Shown: piece after piece, positions 1 to 9,599 of the stretch | Layout: each line of letters opens with the position of its first letter | Position numbering within the stretch: position 1 is the stretch's first letter | NCBI GenBank assembly: GCA_031459615.1 | Contig: JAVKIE010000002.1 | Location: 186,001 to 250,000, forward strand | Length of the DNA stretch: 64,000 nucleotides | Source of the DNA: Calidihabitans tengchongensis | GTDB taxonomy: Bacteria; Sysuimicrobiota; Sysuimicrobiia; Sysuimicrobiales; Kaftiobacteriaceae | Reading direction: 5' to 3' | The notes under the pieces: generated by a model | What the model was told of the DNA's origin: nothing | Database searches by the model: none | What the model saw: the letters and a program-made list of their open reading frames with translations, nothing else | Made by a program: the position numbers and the translations under genes

Positions 1-1
1 G

Positions 2-244
2 TCCCGTCCCTTCACGGCCAGAGACGTGAGCCACGTGGAACAGGAGGCGCGGATCGTCAGGTCCTGCGTTGTGGGTGACGGGATTGTCCCGTGGCCTGCG
101 ATTCTGGCCGGGCTGCGCCGGATGGGCTATGATGGTGTGCTGTCGCTGGAGTATGAACGTCGCTGGCACCCCGGTGACTTGCCGCCGGCAACCGAGGGGA
201 TGATGCGCAGTACGCAGCGGCTGCGGCAGTGGCTGAACAGATGA
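2..244 (+). CDS. sugar phosphate isomerase/epimerase-like protein, C-terminal end (partial)
   Basis: The frame is open from the first complete codon of the window to a TGA at 242-244, so only the last 80 residues of a longer protein are present. The segment VPWPAILAGLRRMGYDG followed by LSLEYER is the closing strand-helix of xylose-isomerase-like TIM barrels; in that family the Glu of the LSLEYE strand is a metal ligand. The stop overlaps the next start as ATGA, so this gene is translationally coupled to a second barrel protein of the same superfamily. The substrate cannot be deduced from this fragment. A GTG at 26 could start a short product, but the open frame upstream argues for a truncated long gene. 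Confidence 0.75.
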   Translation, partial: SRPFTARDVSHVEQEARIVRSCVVGDGIVPWPAILAGLRRMGYDGVLSLEYERRWHPGDLPPATEGMMRSTQRLRQWLNR

Positions 245-1095
245 AGATTTCGGTTGTTACTGACGAGCTCAGCGACGATGCGGAGACTGCCTTGGAGCTG
301 GCAGCGGAGCTGGGGATTCACGAGGTAGAGTTGCGTGGCGTGGGCGGTCGCCGGGTACCGCGGCTCGATCCGTATTGGCGCCGTCGGCTTCCACAGCTTT
401 TGGACCGGTTCGGTATGCGAGTAGTGGCCATTTCCCCGGGGCTGTTCAAGATTCCACTCCCGGAGCCGGTGACCGAGGGCTTTCAGGTGCTTCGCTGGCA
501 GGATCGGGAGGAGTGGGTGCGAGAGCGCCGACAATCAGCGGTGTGGGAGGATCATCGGACGACGCTATTAAAGGAGAGCCTGGCATTTGCTCACGAGCTG
601 GGCTGCCGCCGCGTGATCGTGTTCGGTGTGGTGAAGTCGCCAGGTGCGGAGACCACGCCGCCCGTCGTGACAGAGGTCTTGAGGGAAGCTGCCAAGGCAG
701 CGGAGCAGGCGGGGGTCACGCTGCTCCTGGAGAACGAACACATTTGTTGGGCGGATACAGGGGCGCGCACGGCCGCGCTGGTCCGCCAGATCGGGTCACC
801 CGCATTGCAGGTGAACTGGGATCCGGGCAACGCCTTCGCTGCAGGGGAGTGCCCGTATCCGGATGGCTATGCCGCGGTGCGCGGTCTGGTTGGTCATGTA
901 CACGTCAAAGATGCGCGGCGGCACGTGTCCGGGCACATTGAGTGGGCAACCCACGGTGAGATCGACTGGCGGGGCCAAGTGAGCGCTCTGCTCGCCGATG
1001 GATATGACGGGTATCTCGTGATCGAGACCCACGTGCGACCCAAAATCGCGGCAGTGCGTGCGACCCTCCGGCGTCTGCAGGAGGCGCTGAGATGA
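241..1095 (+). CDS. sugar phosphate isomerase/epimerase (xylose isomerase-like TIM barrel)
   Basis: A 284-residue protein of the AP-endonuclease-2/xylose-isomerase-like fold. Metal-site residues expected for the family are visible: Glu164 in LLLENEH, Asp194 in VNWDPGN, His219-x-His221 with Lys223-Asp224 in HVHVKDA, and Glu262 in LVIETH. Such enzymes interconvert or epimerise sugars and polyols in the cytoplasm; the exact sugar is unknown. An upstream in-frame GTG at 229 exists, but the ATG at 241 overlaps the preceding stop as ATGA and fits coupled translation. It is followed by an LLM-class oxidoreductase, again with an ATGA overlap, so three genes form one operon. Codon use here is visibly AT-richer than in most of the window. 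Confidence 0.85.
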   Translation: MKISVVTDELSDDAETALELAAELGIHEVELRGVGGRRVPRLDPYWRRRLPQLLDRFGMRVVAISPGLFKIPLPEPVTEGFQVLRWQDREEWVRERRQSAVWEDHRTTLLKESLAFAHELGCRRVIVFGVVKSPGAETTPPVVTEVLREAAKAAEQAGVTLLLENEHICWADTGARTAALVRQIGSPALQVNWDPGNAFAAGECPYPDGYAAVRGLVGHVHVKDARRHVSGHIEWATHGEIDWRGQVSALLADGYDGYLVIETHVRPKIAAVRATLRRLQEALR

Positions 1096-2069
1096 AGTTC
1101 GGCATTCAGCCTACCGAAGGGGGCACGCTGACGGAGGAAGCTCTGGCTGAAGTGATTCATGCGGAGGAGATGGGTTTCGATTCGGTATGGCTTTCAGAAC
1201 ATCACGGAGTACAGGACCATTACTGGCCGTCGCCGTTGCTGATGCTGTCCGCGCTGGCCGCGCGGACCGAGCGCATTTTTCTGGGCACGAACGTCATCAT
1301 CCTGCCTTTCTATCATCCGCGTCGAGTGGTCGAAGAGGCGGCGATGCTGCAGGCGCTGTCGCGAGGACGGTTCATCCTGGGTGTGGGCATGGGGTATCGG
1401 GAGGAGGAGTACGCCGCGTATGGCGTCTCCCTAACCGAGCGGGGGAGACGGTATGAGGAAGCGCTGGTGGCGATCCGCCATCTCATGAGGCAGGACGGTG
1501 CGGCGTTTCATGGCAGGTTCTTCCACTTGGCTCCTCTCGCTGTGGAGCCATGGGTGCCGTTCCCGGTGTGGGCCGGGGGGTGGGGACGGGAGAATCTTCG
1601 CCGAGCGGCAGTGTACGCCGATGCGTGGATTCCGGGGCCTGTCGCCGACCTCCGGCAGCTGATGGCATGCCGCGCCCAGTACGAGGAGTTCGTGCGTCGG
1701 GCTGGTGGAGATCCCGGGGCGCGGCCTCGAGTATTGACGCGCGAGCTGATCGTGGCTCCCACCAGGTCGAAGGCGTTGGCCGCCGCCGAACGTTACCTGC
1801 TGCCCATCTATCGGGATGAGTACGGAGGCGGCTGGCGACACCGACTGGTCCACCCCGATCAGGCGCATGACATGGAAGCACTCGGAACGGAGCGGTTTAT
1901 CGTCGGGTCGCCTGAAGATGTTATCGCAGGCGTCAAATTCTTCGCCGAGCGGTTGGGCTGCGATCATCTCATTTTCCGGCTCTACGGCCCCCATACGCCC
2001 CACGCCTTTATCATGGAGGAGATCACTCTCCTGGGTACCGAGGTGCTACCGGCCTTCAAAACATCATAG
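1092..2069 (+). CDS. LLM-class flavin/F420-dependent oxidoreductase (luciferase-like)
   Basis: A 325-residue bacterial-luciferase-like TIM barrel. Family marks are GFDSVWLSEHHG near the start (strand with the cofactor-side His), GTNVIILPFYHP, and GRFILGVGMGYREEEY around residue 95. Such enzymes use FMNH2 or, in F420-making bacteria, reduced F420 to oxidise or reduce small organic substrates. cofE and an npdG-like reductase lie at 54.6-56.1 kb, so F420 use is possible, but nothing in this sequence proves it. The start overlaps the preceding stop (ATGA at 1092-1095), placing it last in the isomerase operon. The codon bias is AT-richer than the genome core, which suggests transfer. Downstream there is only a transposase scrap. 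Confidence 0.85.
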   Translation: MKFGIQPTEGGTLTEEALAEVIHAEEMGFDSVWLSEHHGVQDHYWPSPLLMLSALAARTERIFLGTNVIILPFYHPRRVVEEAAMLQALSRGRFILGVGMGYREEEYAAYGVSLTERGRRYEEALVAIRHLMRQDGAAFHGRFFHLAPLAVEPWVPFPVWAGGWGRENLRRAAVYADAWIPGPVADLRQLMACRAQYEEFVRRAGGDPGARPRVLTRELIVAPTRSKALAAAERYLLPIYRDEYGGGWRHRLVHPDQAHDMEALGTERFIVGSPEDVIAGVKFFAERLGCDHLIFRLYGPHTPHAFIMEEITLLGTEVLPAFKTS

Positions 2070-2195
2070 CCGCGGTAGCAGCGCGTGATGACGGGTGAAA
2101 GCCCGGTGGGCGGGATGAAAGGCAGGTCGTTGTGGCCCGTATCCCGTGATGGCGGCGTGTGCGGGGTTCATGTGGAAGGTATCGCCGTGGGGGGC

Positions 2196-2315
2196 CGAGA
2201 TCCCGAACTCCAGGCAGGCTTGGCTGACGTTGCACAGGGCGGCCGCGCGCTGGATGACGGTGAGGCGGTGTCGTAGTACACGCTCCTCGAGGGTCATCTG
2301 CCCACCCCTTCCCAA
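2196..2315 (-). pseudogene. IS481-type transposase, N-terminal helix-turn-helix remnant
   Basis: The minus strand encodes MTLEERVLRHRLTVIQRAA followed by LCNVSQACLEFGIS. This resembles the N-terminal helix-turn-helix of IS481-type integrase/transposase proteins, where it is normally followed by a FYRWK-like helix and an rve integrase domain. Here the match stops after about 34 residues and the frame runs into unrelated sequence. It is a decayed scrap at the right edge of the AT-richer operon at 1-2069. The rest of 2070-2420 shows no gene. Confidence 0.5.
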
Positions 2316-2420
2316 GGTCTTGATGGTACCAAAACCTCGGTTGGAGATTGGGCGATGGCCCTGCTGGTTTCACGACGGCCAAGCCCTCAAGTGCAAACAC
2401 TTGCATTCCGACAGGACAGA

Positions 2421-3317
2421 CTAGGGCGCATTGGGTGGGCGCTCGCTGCGGCCTGACTCCCGGGCCATGTCCACCAGAGGCTGCAGCAGCCGGGTGAACT
2501 CCATCGGGAAGATGAACTTGGTAGACGCGCCCTCTCCCAGGGCCTTGAGGGCCTCCAGGTACTGCAGGGTCATGGTCTTGCTGTCCACGTTGCGGGCCAC
2601 CGAGTAGATCTTGTCCAGGGCCAGGGAGAAGCCCTCGGCCCGCAGGATGGCCGCCTGGCGGTCGCCCTCGGCCTTGAGGATGGCGGCCTGCTTTTCGCCC
2701 TCGGCCACCTTGATGGCCGCCTCCCGCTTCCCGTCGGCCTCGGTCACCAGGGCGCGGCGGTTGCGCTCCGCGGACATCTGCTTGGTCATCGCCTCCTGCA
2801 CTTCGCGCGGGGGCAGGATTTCGCGGATCTCCACCGTGGTGACCTTGACCCCCCACCGCTCGGTGACCTCGTCCAGCTTGGCCCGCAGGACCTGGTTGAT
2901 CTGCTCCCGCTTGGCCAGGACGTCGTCCAGGGAGATGTCGCCCACCACCGCCCGCAGGGTGGTGGTGGCGATCCCGCGGGCAGCCCCCGCGAAGTCGGCC
3001 ACCTGGATGACCGACTTCTCCGGATCGAACACCTTGAAGTAGATCAGGAAGTCGATGTTGATGGGGGCGTTGTCCTTGGTGATGCAGGTCTGGGAGGGGA
3101 TCTCCAGGAAGAACTCCCGCAGGTCCACCCACACCGCCTTGTCCACGATGGGGATCAGAAAGACCAGTCCGGGGCCCCGCTGGCCGATGGCCTTGCCCAG
3201 GCGGAACACCACCAGGCGCTGGTACTCCCGGACCACCTTGATGGCGGCGCTGATGATGGAAATGCCCACGATGATCGCCGCCACCGCCAGGGCGAACGTG
3301 GTCAGCACACCCGGCAC
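2421..3317 (-). CDS. SPFH/band 7 domain membrane protein (stomatin/slipin-like)
   Basis: A 298-residue protein with one N-terminal membrane segment (about residues 7-26), then a band-7 domain that begins at EYQRLVVFRLGKAIGQRGPG and runs through the FKVFDPEKSVIQVADF and LDDVLAKREQIN segments. A long charged coiled-coil stretch follows, rich in Ala-Glu repeats of the ADGKREAAIKVAEGEKQAA type (about 190-240). Family members form membrane scaffolds or ring assemblies in bacterial microdomains. The GTG start at 3317 has a GGGGAGGTG ribosome site just upstream. No NfeD-type protease partner is adjacent, so its role here stays open. It is divergent from the glucokinase gene. Confidence 0.9.
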   Translation of the reverse strand: MPGVLTTFALAVAAIIVGISIISAAIKVVREYQRLVVFRLGKAIGQRGPGLVFLIPIVDKAVWVDLREFFLEIPSQTCITKDNAPINIDFLIYFKVFDPEKSVIQVADFAGAARGIATTTLRAVVGDISLDDVLAKREQINQVLRAKLDEVTERWGVKVTTVEIREILPPREVQEAMTKQMSAERNRRALVTEADGKREAAIKVAEGEKQAAILKAEGDRQAAILRAEGFSLALDKIYSVARNVDSKTMTLQYLEALKALGEGASTKFIFPMEFTRLLQPLVDMARESGRSERPPNAP

Positions 3318-3440
3318 GGCTGCACCTCCCCGGACCGGCTGTACGCGGCCCGGCCTGTTATTCTTCCGGGGGCGGGGGCGGGACTCCTACTGCCCGGGCA
3401 GGATCGCCCGGAGAGATGCGGGTCACCGGGGGGTGGGACG

Positions 3441-4421
3441 ATGTACGTGATCGGGGTCGACCTGGGCGGCACCAAGATCCTGACGGCGCTGGTCGAGCCC
3501 TCCGGGGATGTGCGGGCGCGCCGGCGGGTGGCCACACCCCAGGCAGGGCCCGAGGCGGTGGTGGAGGCCATCGCCGCGACCGTCGAGGGAGTCCTGGCCG
3601 ACGCCAGTCTGCCCCGCGCCGACTGCCTGGGGGTGGGGGTGGGAGCGCCCGGCCCCCTGGACCCGCAGACCGGCGTGGTCTACGAGCCGGCCAACCTTCC
3701 CGGGTGGCGCGACGTACCCCTGGCCGCCCTGCTGGCCGCGCGGCTGGGCCTGCCCTGCCACGTGGAAAACGACGCGAACGCCGCGGCCGTAGGCGAGTGG
3801 TGGGTGGGGGCCGGCCGGGGTGTCGCCGACCTGGTCTACATCACCGTCAGCACCGGCATCGGAGGAGGCATCATCCTGGGCCACCGCCTGGTGCAGGGCT
3901 GCAGCGGCACCGCCGGGGAGATCGGCCACACGGTGGTGGACCTGGACGGGCCGGTGTGCGGGTGCGGGCGGCGCGGGCACCTGGAGGCGCTGGCCTCCGG
4001 GCGCGCCATCGCCCGCATGGCCGCCGAGGCGGTGGCCGCGGGGCGCCCGACCTCCCTCGCGGCCCTGGGGGCGGACCCCGCGCGTCTGTCCGCCGAAGTC
4101 GTGGCCCGGGAGGCCGGCCGGGGCGACGCCGTGGCCCGCGAGATCTTCGAGCGGGCGGGGTTCTACGTGGGGGTGGGGGTGGCCAACCTGCTCAACCTTC
4201 TCAACCCCCGGCGGGTGGTGATCGGCGGAGGCGTGAGCAAGGCCGGGGCGTTGCTGCTGGACCCGGTGCGGCGGACGGCCCGCCAGCTCGCCTTCGAGCG
4301 CCCCGCGCGGGATGCGGAGATCGTGCCGGCGGCCTTGGGCGACGACGCCGGGGTCGTGGGGGCGGCGGCGGTGGTCCTGCAGCGGACGGGCGCCCTGGGG
4401 GTGCCGGGGGCGGAGGGGTGA
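3441..4421 (+). CDS. glcK: ROK-family glucokinase
   Basis: A 326-residue cytoplasmic sugar kinase expected to phosphorylate glucose with ATP. The N-terminus VIGVDLGGTKI is the phosphate-1 loop. ENDANAAAVGEWWVGAGRG carries the catalytic Asp of the ROK fold and TVSTGIGGG is the phosphate-2 motif. The ROK zinc motif is present as VCGCGRRGHLEA, with a His where many ROK proteins have the last Cys of CGCGxxGC; this is seen in several glucokinases. The ATG at 3441 lies behind a GGGGGGTGGGA ribosome site. It is a single-gene unit between the divergent band-7 gene and the convergent accC gene. A fructokinase or ManNAc kinase is a less likely alternative. Confidence 0.85.
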   Translation: MYVIGVDLGGTKILTALVEPSGDVRARRRVATPQAGPEAVVEAIAATVEGVLADASLPRADCLGVGVGAPGPLDPQTGVVYEPANLPGWRDVPLAALLAARLGLPCHVENDANAAAVGEWWVGAGRGVADLVYITVSTGIGGGIILGHRLVQGCSGTAGEIGHTVVDLDGPVCGCGRRGHLEALASGRAIARMAAEAVAAGRPTSLAALGADPARLSAEVVAREAGRGDAVAREIFERAGFYVGVGVANLLNLLNPRRVVIGGGVSKAGALLLDPVRRTARQLAFERPARDAEIVPAALGDDAGVVGAAAVVLQRTGALGVPGAEG

Positions 4422-4430
4422 GGGCGGGTC

Positions 4431-6034
<1,604 letters not shown>

Positions 6035-6094
6035 CCCGCGGGCCTCCGCGCCGGGGCGGGGAGGGCCCCGGGGGCGGACCGCCGGCGCCGGGGG

Positions 6095-6565
6095 TCAGGC
6101 CCCGTCCGCCGACGTGTCCACCAGCATCAGGGTCTGCCCGTACTCCACGGGGGCGGCGTTCTCCACCAGGATGCGGGCGATCCGGCCCCGGACCTCGCTC
6201 TGGATCTCGTTGAACAGCTTCATGGCCTCGATGATGCACACCGTCTGGCCCGGCTCCACCAGGTCTCCCTCGCTGACGAACGGCGGCGCGTCGGGGCTGG
6301 GGGCGCGGTAAAAGGTGCCGACCATGGGGGCGGTGATGGCCACCAGGTGGTCGGGCTCCGCCGCCGGCAGCGCTCCGCCCGCCGGTGCGGGGGCGGGTGG
6401 GCCGGCCGGCGCCGCGGGCGCCTTGGGTGTCGCCGCGGCCGCCTTCTTGACCGAAATCCGCAGGGTGGGCGACTGGACCTCCAGCTCGGCGATGTCGGCC
6501 GCCTCGCTGGCGATCTGGATCACCGCCCGGATCTGGTCGAGGTCGAGCCGGGAATCCTCGCTCAC
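6095..6565 (-). CDS. accB: acetyl-CoA carboxylase, biotin carboxyl carrier protein
   Basis: A 156-residue carrier protein. The C-terminal 80 residues form the biotinyl domain, with VGTFYRAPSPDAPPFVSEGD and the biotinylation site EAMKLFNEI, where Lys carries biotin (the usual motif is EAMKM; Leu after Lys is a known variant). The N-terminal part LDLDQIRAVIQIASEAADI is the AccB oligomerisation region, and an Ala/Pro-rich linker (about residues 40-75) joins the two. The chosen start is the GTG at 6565, because AGAGGGGAGG lies 5 bases upstream and the open frame further upstream runs into a low-complexity purine tract. It lies between accA and accC in the acc operon. Confidence 0.93.
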   Translation of the reverse strand: MSEDSRLDLDQIRAVIQIASEAADIAELEVQSPTLRISVKKAAAATPKAPAAPAGPPAPAPAGGALPAAEPDHLVAITAPMVGTFYRAPSPDAPPFVSEGDLVEPGQTVCIIEAMKLFNEIQSEVRGRIARILVENAAPVEYGQTLMLVDTSADGA

Positions 6566-6570
6566 GCCAT

Positions 6571-6618
6571 CCTCCCCTCTTCCCTCTTCCCTCGTCCCTG
6601 TTCCTTCTTCCTGCCCCT
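6571..6618. repeat. purine/pyrimidine GGGAAGA-type intergenic repeat
   Basis: Low-complexity tract of TTCCCTCTTCC units on the plus strand (purine-rich in the acc transcript) between accB and accA. One of at least eight such tracts in the window. Confidence 0.7.
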
Positions 6619-7466
6619 CACGGCGCCACCTCCACCACCCGGCCCATCCGGCGGTACTTGGCGTACCGGCGCTCCAGCAGGACCTCCACCGGCGTCTGCC
6701 GGAGCGCCGGCAGGTGGCGGCCCAGGGCGTCCCGCACCGCCACCACCGCCGCATCGGGATCGGCGTGGGCGCCTCCGGGAGGTTCCGGGACCACCTCGTC
6801 CACCACCCCGAGGGCCAGCAGATCGGTGGCGGTGAGCCGCAGGGCGGCCGCCGCGTCCTCGGCCCGGGAGGCGTCGTGCCACAGGATGGCGGCGCACCCT
6901 TCGGGGGAGATCACGGTGTACACGGCGTGCTGAAGCATCAGGATCACGTCGCCCACCCCGATGGCCAGGGCGCCGCCGCTGCCGCCTTCGCCGGTGATCA
7001 CCACCAGGATGGGGGTGCGCAGGCGGCTCATCTCCTGGATGTTGCGGGCGATGGCCTCGGCCTGGCCGCGCTCTTCGGCTTCGTCCCCCGGGTACGCTCC
7101 GGGAGTGTCGACGAAGCTGAGAACCGGATAGCGGAACTTCTCCGCCAGGCGCATGGCCCGCAGAGCCTTGCGATAGCCTTCCGGATAGGGCATCCCGAAG
7201 TTGCGGGCCACGTTTTCCCGGGTGTCCTTTCCTTTATTGTGGCCCACCACCACCACCGGCTCCCCGTCGAACCGGGCCAGGGCGGCCAGCAGCGCCGGGT
7301 CGTCCCGGTAGAGGCGGTCGCCGTGCAGTTCCATGACGTCGGTGAACAGGCCCGCCAGGTAGTCCACCAGCCGCGGCCGCTGGGGGTGGCGGGCCAGCTG
7401 GACCACCTGCCAGGGGGTGAGGGGACCCGCGGGCGGTCCGTCCCGGTCCGGGGGGAGGGAGGTCAT
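6618..7466 (-). CDS. accA: acetyl-CoA carboxylase carboxyltransferase subunit alpha
   Basis: A 282-residue alpha subunit that, with AccD, moves the carboxyl group from biotin to acetyl-CoA in the first step of fatty-acid synthesis. The crotonase-fold core is clear: LHGDRLYRDDPALLA, GHNKGKDTRENVARNFGMP, FVDTPGAYPGDEAEERGQAE, and the oxyanion-hole glycines in TGEGGSGGALAIGVGD. Length is slightly short of the 315-residue E. coli protein because the N-terminus is trimmed. The start is the ATG at 7466, which overlaps the accD stop as ATGA (7463-7466); longer upstream reading is inside accD. It is second in the accD-accA-accB-accC operon. Confidence 0.95.
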   Translation of the reverse strand: MTSLPPDRDGPPAGPLTPWQVVQLARHPQRPRLVDYLAGLFTDVMELHGDRLYRDDPALLAALARFDGEPVVVVGHNKGKDTRENVARNFGMPYPEGYRKALRAMRLAEKFRYPVLSFVDTPGAYPGDEAEERGQAEAIARNIQEMSRLRTPILVVITGEGGSGGALAIGVGDVILMLQHAVYTVISPEGCAAILWHDASRAEDAAAALRLTATDLLALGVVDEVVPEPPGGAHADPDAAVVAVRDALGRHLPALRQTPVEVLLERRYAKYRRMGRVVEVAP

Positions 7467-8329
7467 GGATGCGCGGGGGCCGGTTCCGGCGGAGCCGCCC
7501 GGGGAGCTCCGAAGAAGGACAGCAGCCGCGCCAGGGTGGACCGCATCTCCGCCCGCGGCACCACCATGTCGATCAGCCCCTTCTGCAGGCAGAACTCCGC
7601 CGTCTGGAAGTCGTCGGGCAGCCGCCGGCGGATGGTCTGCTCGATGACCCGGCGGCCGGCGAACCCGATCAGCGCCCCCGGTTCGGCCAGGATGACGTCT
7701 CCCAGGAACGCGAACGAGGCGGTCACCCCGCCGGTGGTGGGGTCGCACAGGACCGAGATGTACGGGATCCCGGCGTCGTGGAGGCGCCCGACGGCGGCGC
7801 CGGTCTTGGCCAGCTGCATGAGGGACAGCACGCCCTCCTGCATGCGGGCGCCGCCCGACGCCGAAAAGACGATCAGTGGCAGCCGCGACTCCCGCGCCCG
7901 CTCGGCGGCCCGGGCCACCTTCTCGCCCACCGCCGAGCCCATGGACCCCCCCATGAAGAAGAAGTCGAGCGCACCCACCACCGCCCGCCAGCCCTCGATG
8001 GTTCCCTCGCCCGTCAGGACCGCCTCGGCCCGGCCCGTGCGGGCCCGGGCTTCGGCGAGTTTGGCCGCGTAGCCCTCAAAGGCCAGGGGGTCGGTGGAGG
8101 TGAGCCCGGCGTCGTACTCCCGGAAGCTGCCGGGGTCCAGGGTGATCTCCAGGCGTTCGGCCGCCGACAGGCGGTGGTGGTACCCGCACCGGGGACACAC
8201 CCGCAGGTGGCGCTCCAGTTCCTTGCGGTAGACGAGTTTCTGGCACCGGGGGCAGCGGGCCCACAGGCCCGCCGGCATCTCGCGGCGCTGGAGGGATCCA
8301 TACTTGGGGCGGCGCAACCAGTTCAGCAC
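7463..8329 (-). CDS. accD: acetyl-CoA carboxylase carboxyltransferase subunit beta
   Basis: A 288-residue beta subunit and the first gene of the acc operon. The N-terminal zinc ribbon (about residues 26-48) has two CPRC pairs: CPRCQKL and, about 20 residues on, CPRCGYH. The crotonase core follows: GEGTIEGWRAVVGALDFFFM, SASGGARMQEG and LCDPTTGGVTASFA. The start is a GTG at 8329; the gene is preceded by a promoter at 8359-8388. AccA and AccD form the carboxyltransferase heterotetramer, and translational coupling by ATGA overlap would keep them at equal dose. Nothing is missing from the protein. Confidence 0.95.
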   Translation of the reverse strand: MLNWLRRPKYGSLQRREMPAGLWARCPRCQKLVYRKELERHLRVCPRCGYHHRLSAAERLEITLDPGSFREYDAGLTSTDPLAFEGYAAKLAEARARTGRAEAVLTGEGTIEGWRAVVGALDFFFMGGSMGSAVGEKVARAAERARESRLPLIVFSASGGARMQEGVLSLMQLAKTGAAVGRLHDAGIPYISVLCDPTTGGVTASFAFLGDVILAEPGALIGFAGRRVIEQTIRRRLPDDFQTAEFCLQKGLIDMVVPRAEMRSTLARLLSFFGAPRAAPPEPAPAHP

Positions 8330-8358
8330 GGTGCGCGACGGTCACCGAAGGTGGTTTG

Positions 8359-8388
8359 ATTATATCCCAGGCTCCCGAGGCCCGGCAA
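8359..8388 (-). promoter_or_regulatory. acc operon promoter (-35 TTGCCG, 18 bases, -10 TATAAT)
   Basis: On the minus strand TTGCCG (8388-8383) and a perfect TATAAT (8364-8359) are 18 bases apart and point into accD, about 30 bases before its start. It is divergent from the htrA promoter. Confidence 0.75.
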
Positions 8389-8410
8389 ACACCCGCCCGC
8401 ACTCTGTGCT

Positions 8411-8441
8411 CTCTTCCTCTTTCCCCGTTCCCTCTTCCCTC
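8411..8441. repeat. pyrimidine TTCCCTC-type intergenic repeat
   Basis: CTCTTCCTCTTTCC and CCCTCTTCCCTC units between the divergent acc and htrA promoters; same family as the tracts at 6571, 16395, 18307, 19424, 31313, 47070 and 58339. Confidence 0.6.
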
Positions 8442-8443
8442 GT

Positions 8444-8452
8444 TGTTATAAT
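8444..8452 (+). promoter_or_regulatory. htrA promoter, extended -10 TGtTATAAT
   Basis: A perfect TATAAT at 8447-8452 preceded by TG at 8444-8445 (extended -10), 28 bases upstream of the htrA ATG. No good -35 box is seen, which is usual for extended -10 promoters. Confidence 0.65.
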
Positions 8453-8480
8453 GGATGCGTCCTCACGGGAGGGTGACACC

Positions 8481-9599
8481 ATGAGACTGTCCGCAACGCC
8501 GGGAAGCCTGCTGGTCGTCCTGCTGGCCGCCGCCGTGGTGGGCGGAGGCCTGGGCTCGGCGGTCCTGCCCCGCTACGTGGGAGGCGCCGTCGCCCCCGCG
8601 CCGCCCGCGGCTCCTCCCGCTCCCGCGGCCGCGCAGGCTCCCCCGCCGCCCGCGGCGGGATCGGCGGGCCTGCTGGCCGAGGAGGCGGCCATCATCCGGG
8701 TGGTGGAACGCGTGCGGCCGGCGGTGGTCAACATCGACACCGTGGCCCAGGTGCAGACCTTCTTCGGCGTGTTTCCGCAGGAAGGCGCCGGGTCGGGCGT
8801 GATCGTCAGCGAGGACGGCTACATCCTGACCAACAACCACGTGGTGGAGGGCGCCCAGCAGATCCGGGTCACCCTGCTGTCGGGGCGGACGTTCGCCGCG
8901 CGCGTGGTGGGCACCGACCGGTTCAGCGACCTGGCGGTGGTGAAGGTCACCACCCCTGAGCGCCTGCCGGCCGCGCAGCTGGGCCACTCCAGCACCCTGC
9001 GGGTCGGCCAGCTGGCCATCGCCATCGGCAACCCCTTCGGGCTGGGGCACACGGTCACCGTGGGGGTGATTTCCGCCCTCAACCGCAGCATCCAGGTGCC
9101 GGGTCTCGTCATCGAGAACCTGATCCAGACCGACGCGGCCATCAACCCCGGCAACAGCGGAGGGGCCCTGGTGGACAGCAGCGGGGCGGTCATCGGCATC
9201 AACACGGCCATCGTGCCCCAGGCCCAGGGCATCGGGTTTGCCATCCCCATCGACAGCGCCCGGGCCATCATGGACCAGCTCATCCGCAGCGGGCGGGTCA
9301 TCCGCCCCTACGTGGGTGTGGTGTGGGGCGGGGACGTGGACCGCAGCATCGCCCGCCAGTACAACCTGCCCGTGGATCACGGGGTGATCGTGCGGGACGT
9401 GGATCCGCGGGGGCCGGCGGCGGCGGCGGGCATCCAGCCGGGGGACATCATCGTCGCCGTGGACGGGCGGCCGGTGGCCAACTGGAACGACTTCATCCGG
9501 GAGCTCTTCACCCGCCGCCCGGGCGACCGGGTGCGCCTGGACATCGTCCGGGACACCTCGCGGCGCACCGTCGAGGTGATCCTGGCGCAGAGGCAGTGA
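8481..9599 (+). CDS. HtrA/DegP-type trypsin-like serine protease with one PDZ domain
   Basis: A 372-residue envelope protease for misfolded proteins. Residues about 8-28 (LLVVLLAAAVVGGGLGSAVL) form a signal anchor, followed by an Ala/Pro-rich linker (35-55). The chymotrypsin-fold triad is His120 (TNNHVV), Asp150 (RFSDLAVV) and Ser226 (NPGNSGGAL). A single PDZ domain (about 270-365) ends the protein, with the carboxylate-binding PYVGV segment and the RGPAAAAGIQPGDII core. The ATG at 8481 has GGGAGGGTGAC in front; an ATG at 8451 within the promoter is rejected. Its stop overlaps the argS start, so the two are cotranscribed. Confidence 0.93.
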   Translation: MRLSATPGSLLVVLLAAAVVGGGLGSAVLPRYVGGAVAPAPPAAPPAPAAAQAPPPPAAGSAGLLAEEAAIIRVVERVRPAVVNIDTVAQVQTFFGVFPQEGAGSGVIVSEDGYILTNNHVVEGAQQIRVTLLSGRTFAARVVGTDRFSDLAVVKVTTPERLPAAQLGHSSTLRVGQLAIAIGNPFGLGHTVTVGVISALNRSIQVPGLVIENLIQTDAAINPGNSGGALVDSSGAVIGINTAIVPQAQGIGFAIPIDSARAIMDQLIRSGRVIRPYVGVVWGGDVDRSIARQYNLPVDHGVIVRDVDPRGPAAAAGIQPGDIIVAVDGRPVANWNDFIRELFTRRPGDRVRLDIVRDTSRRTVEVILAQRQ

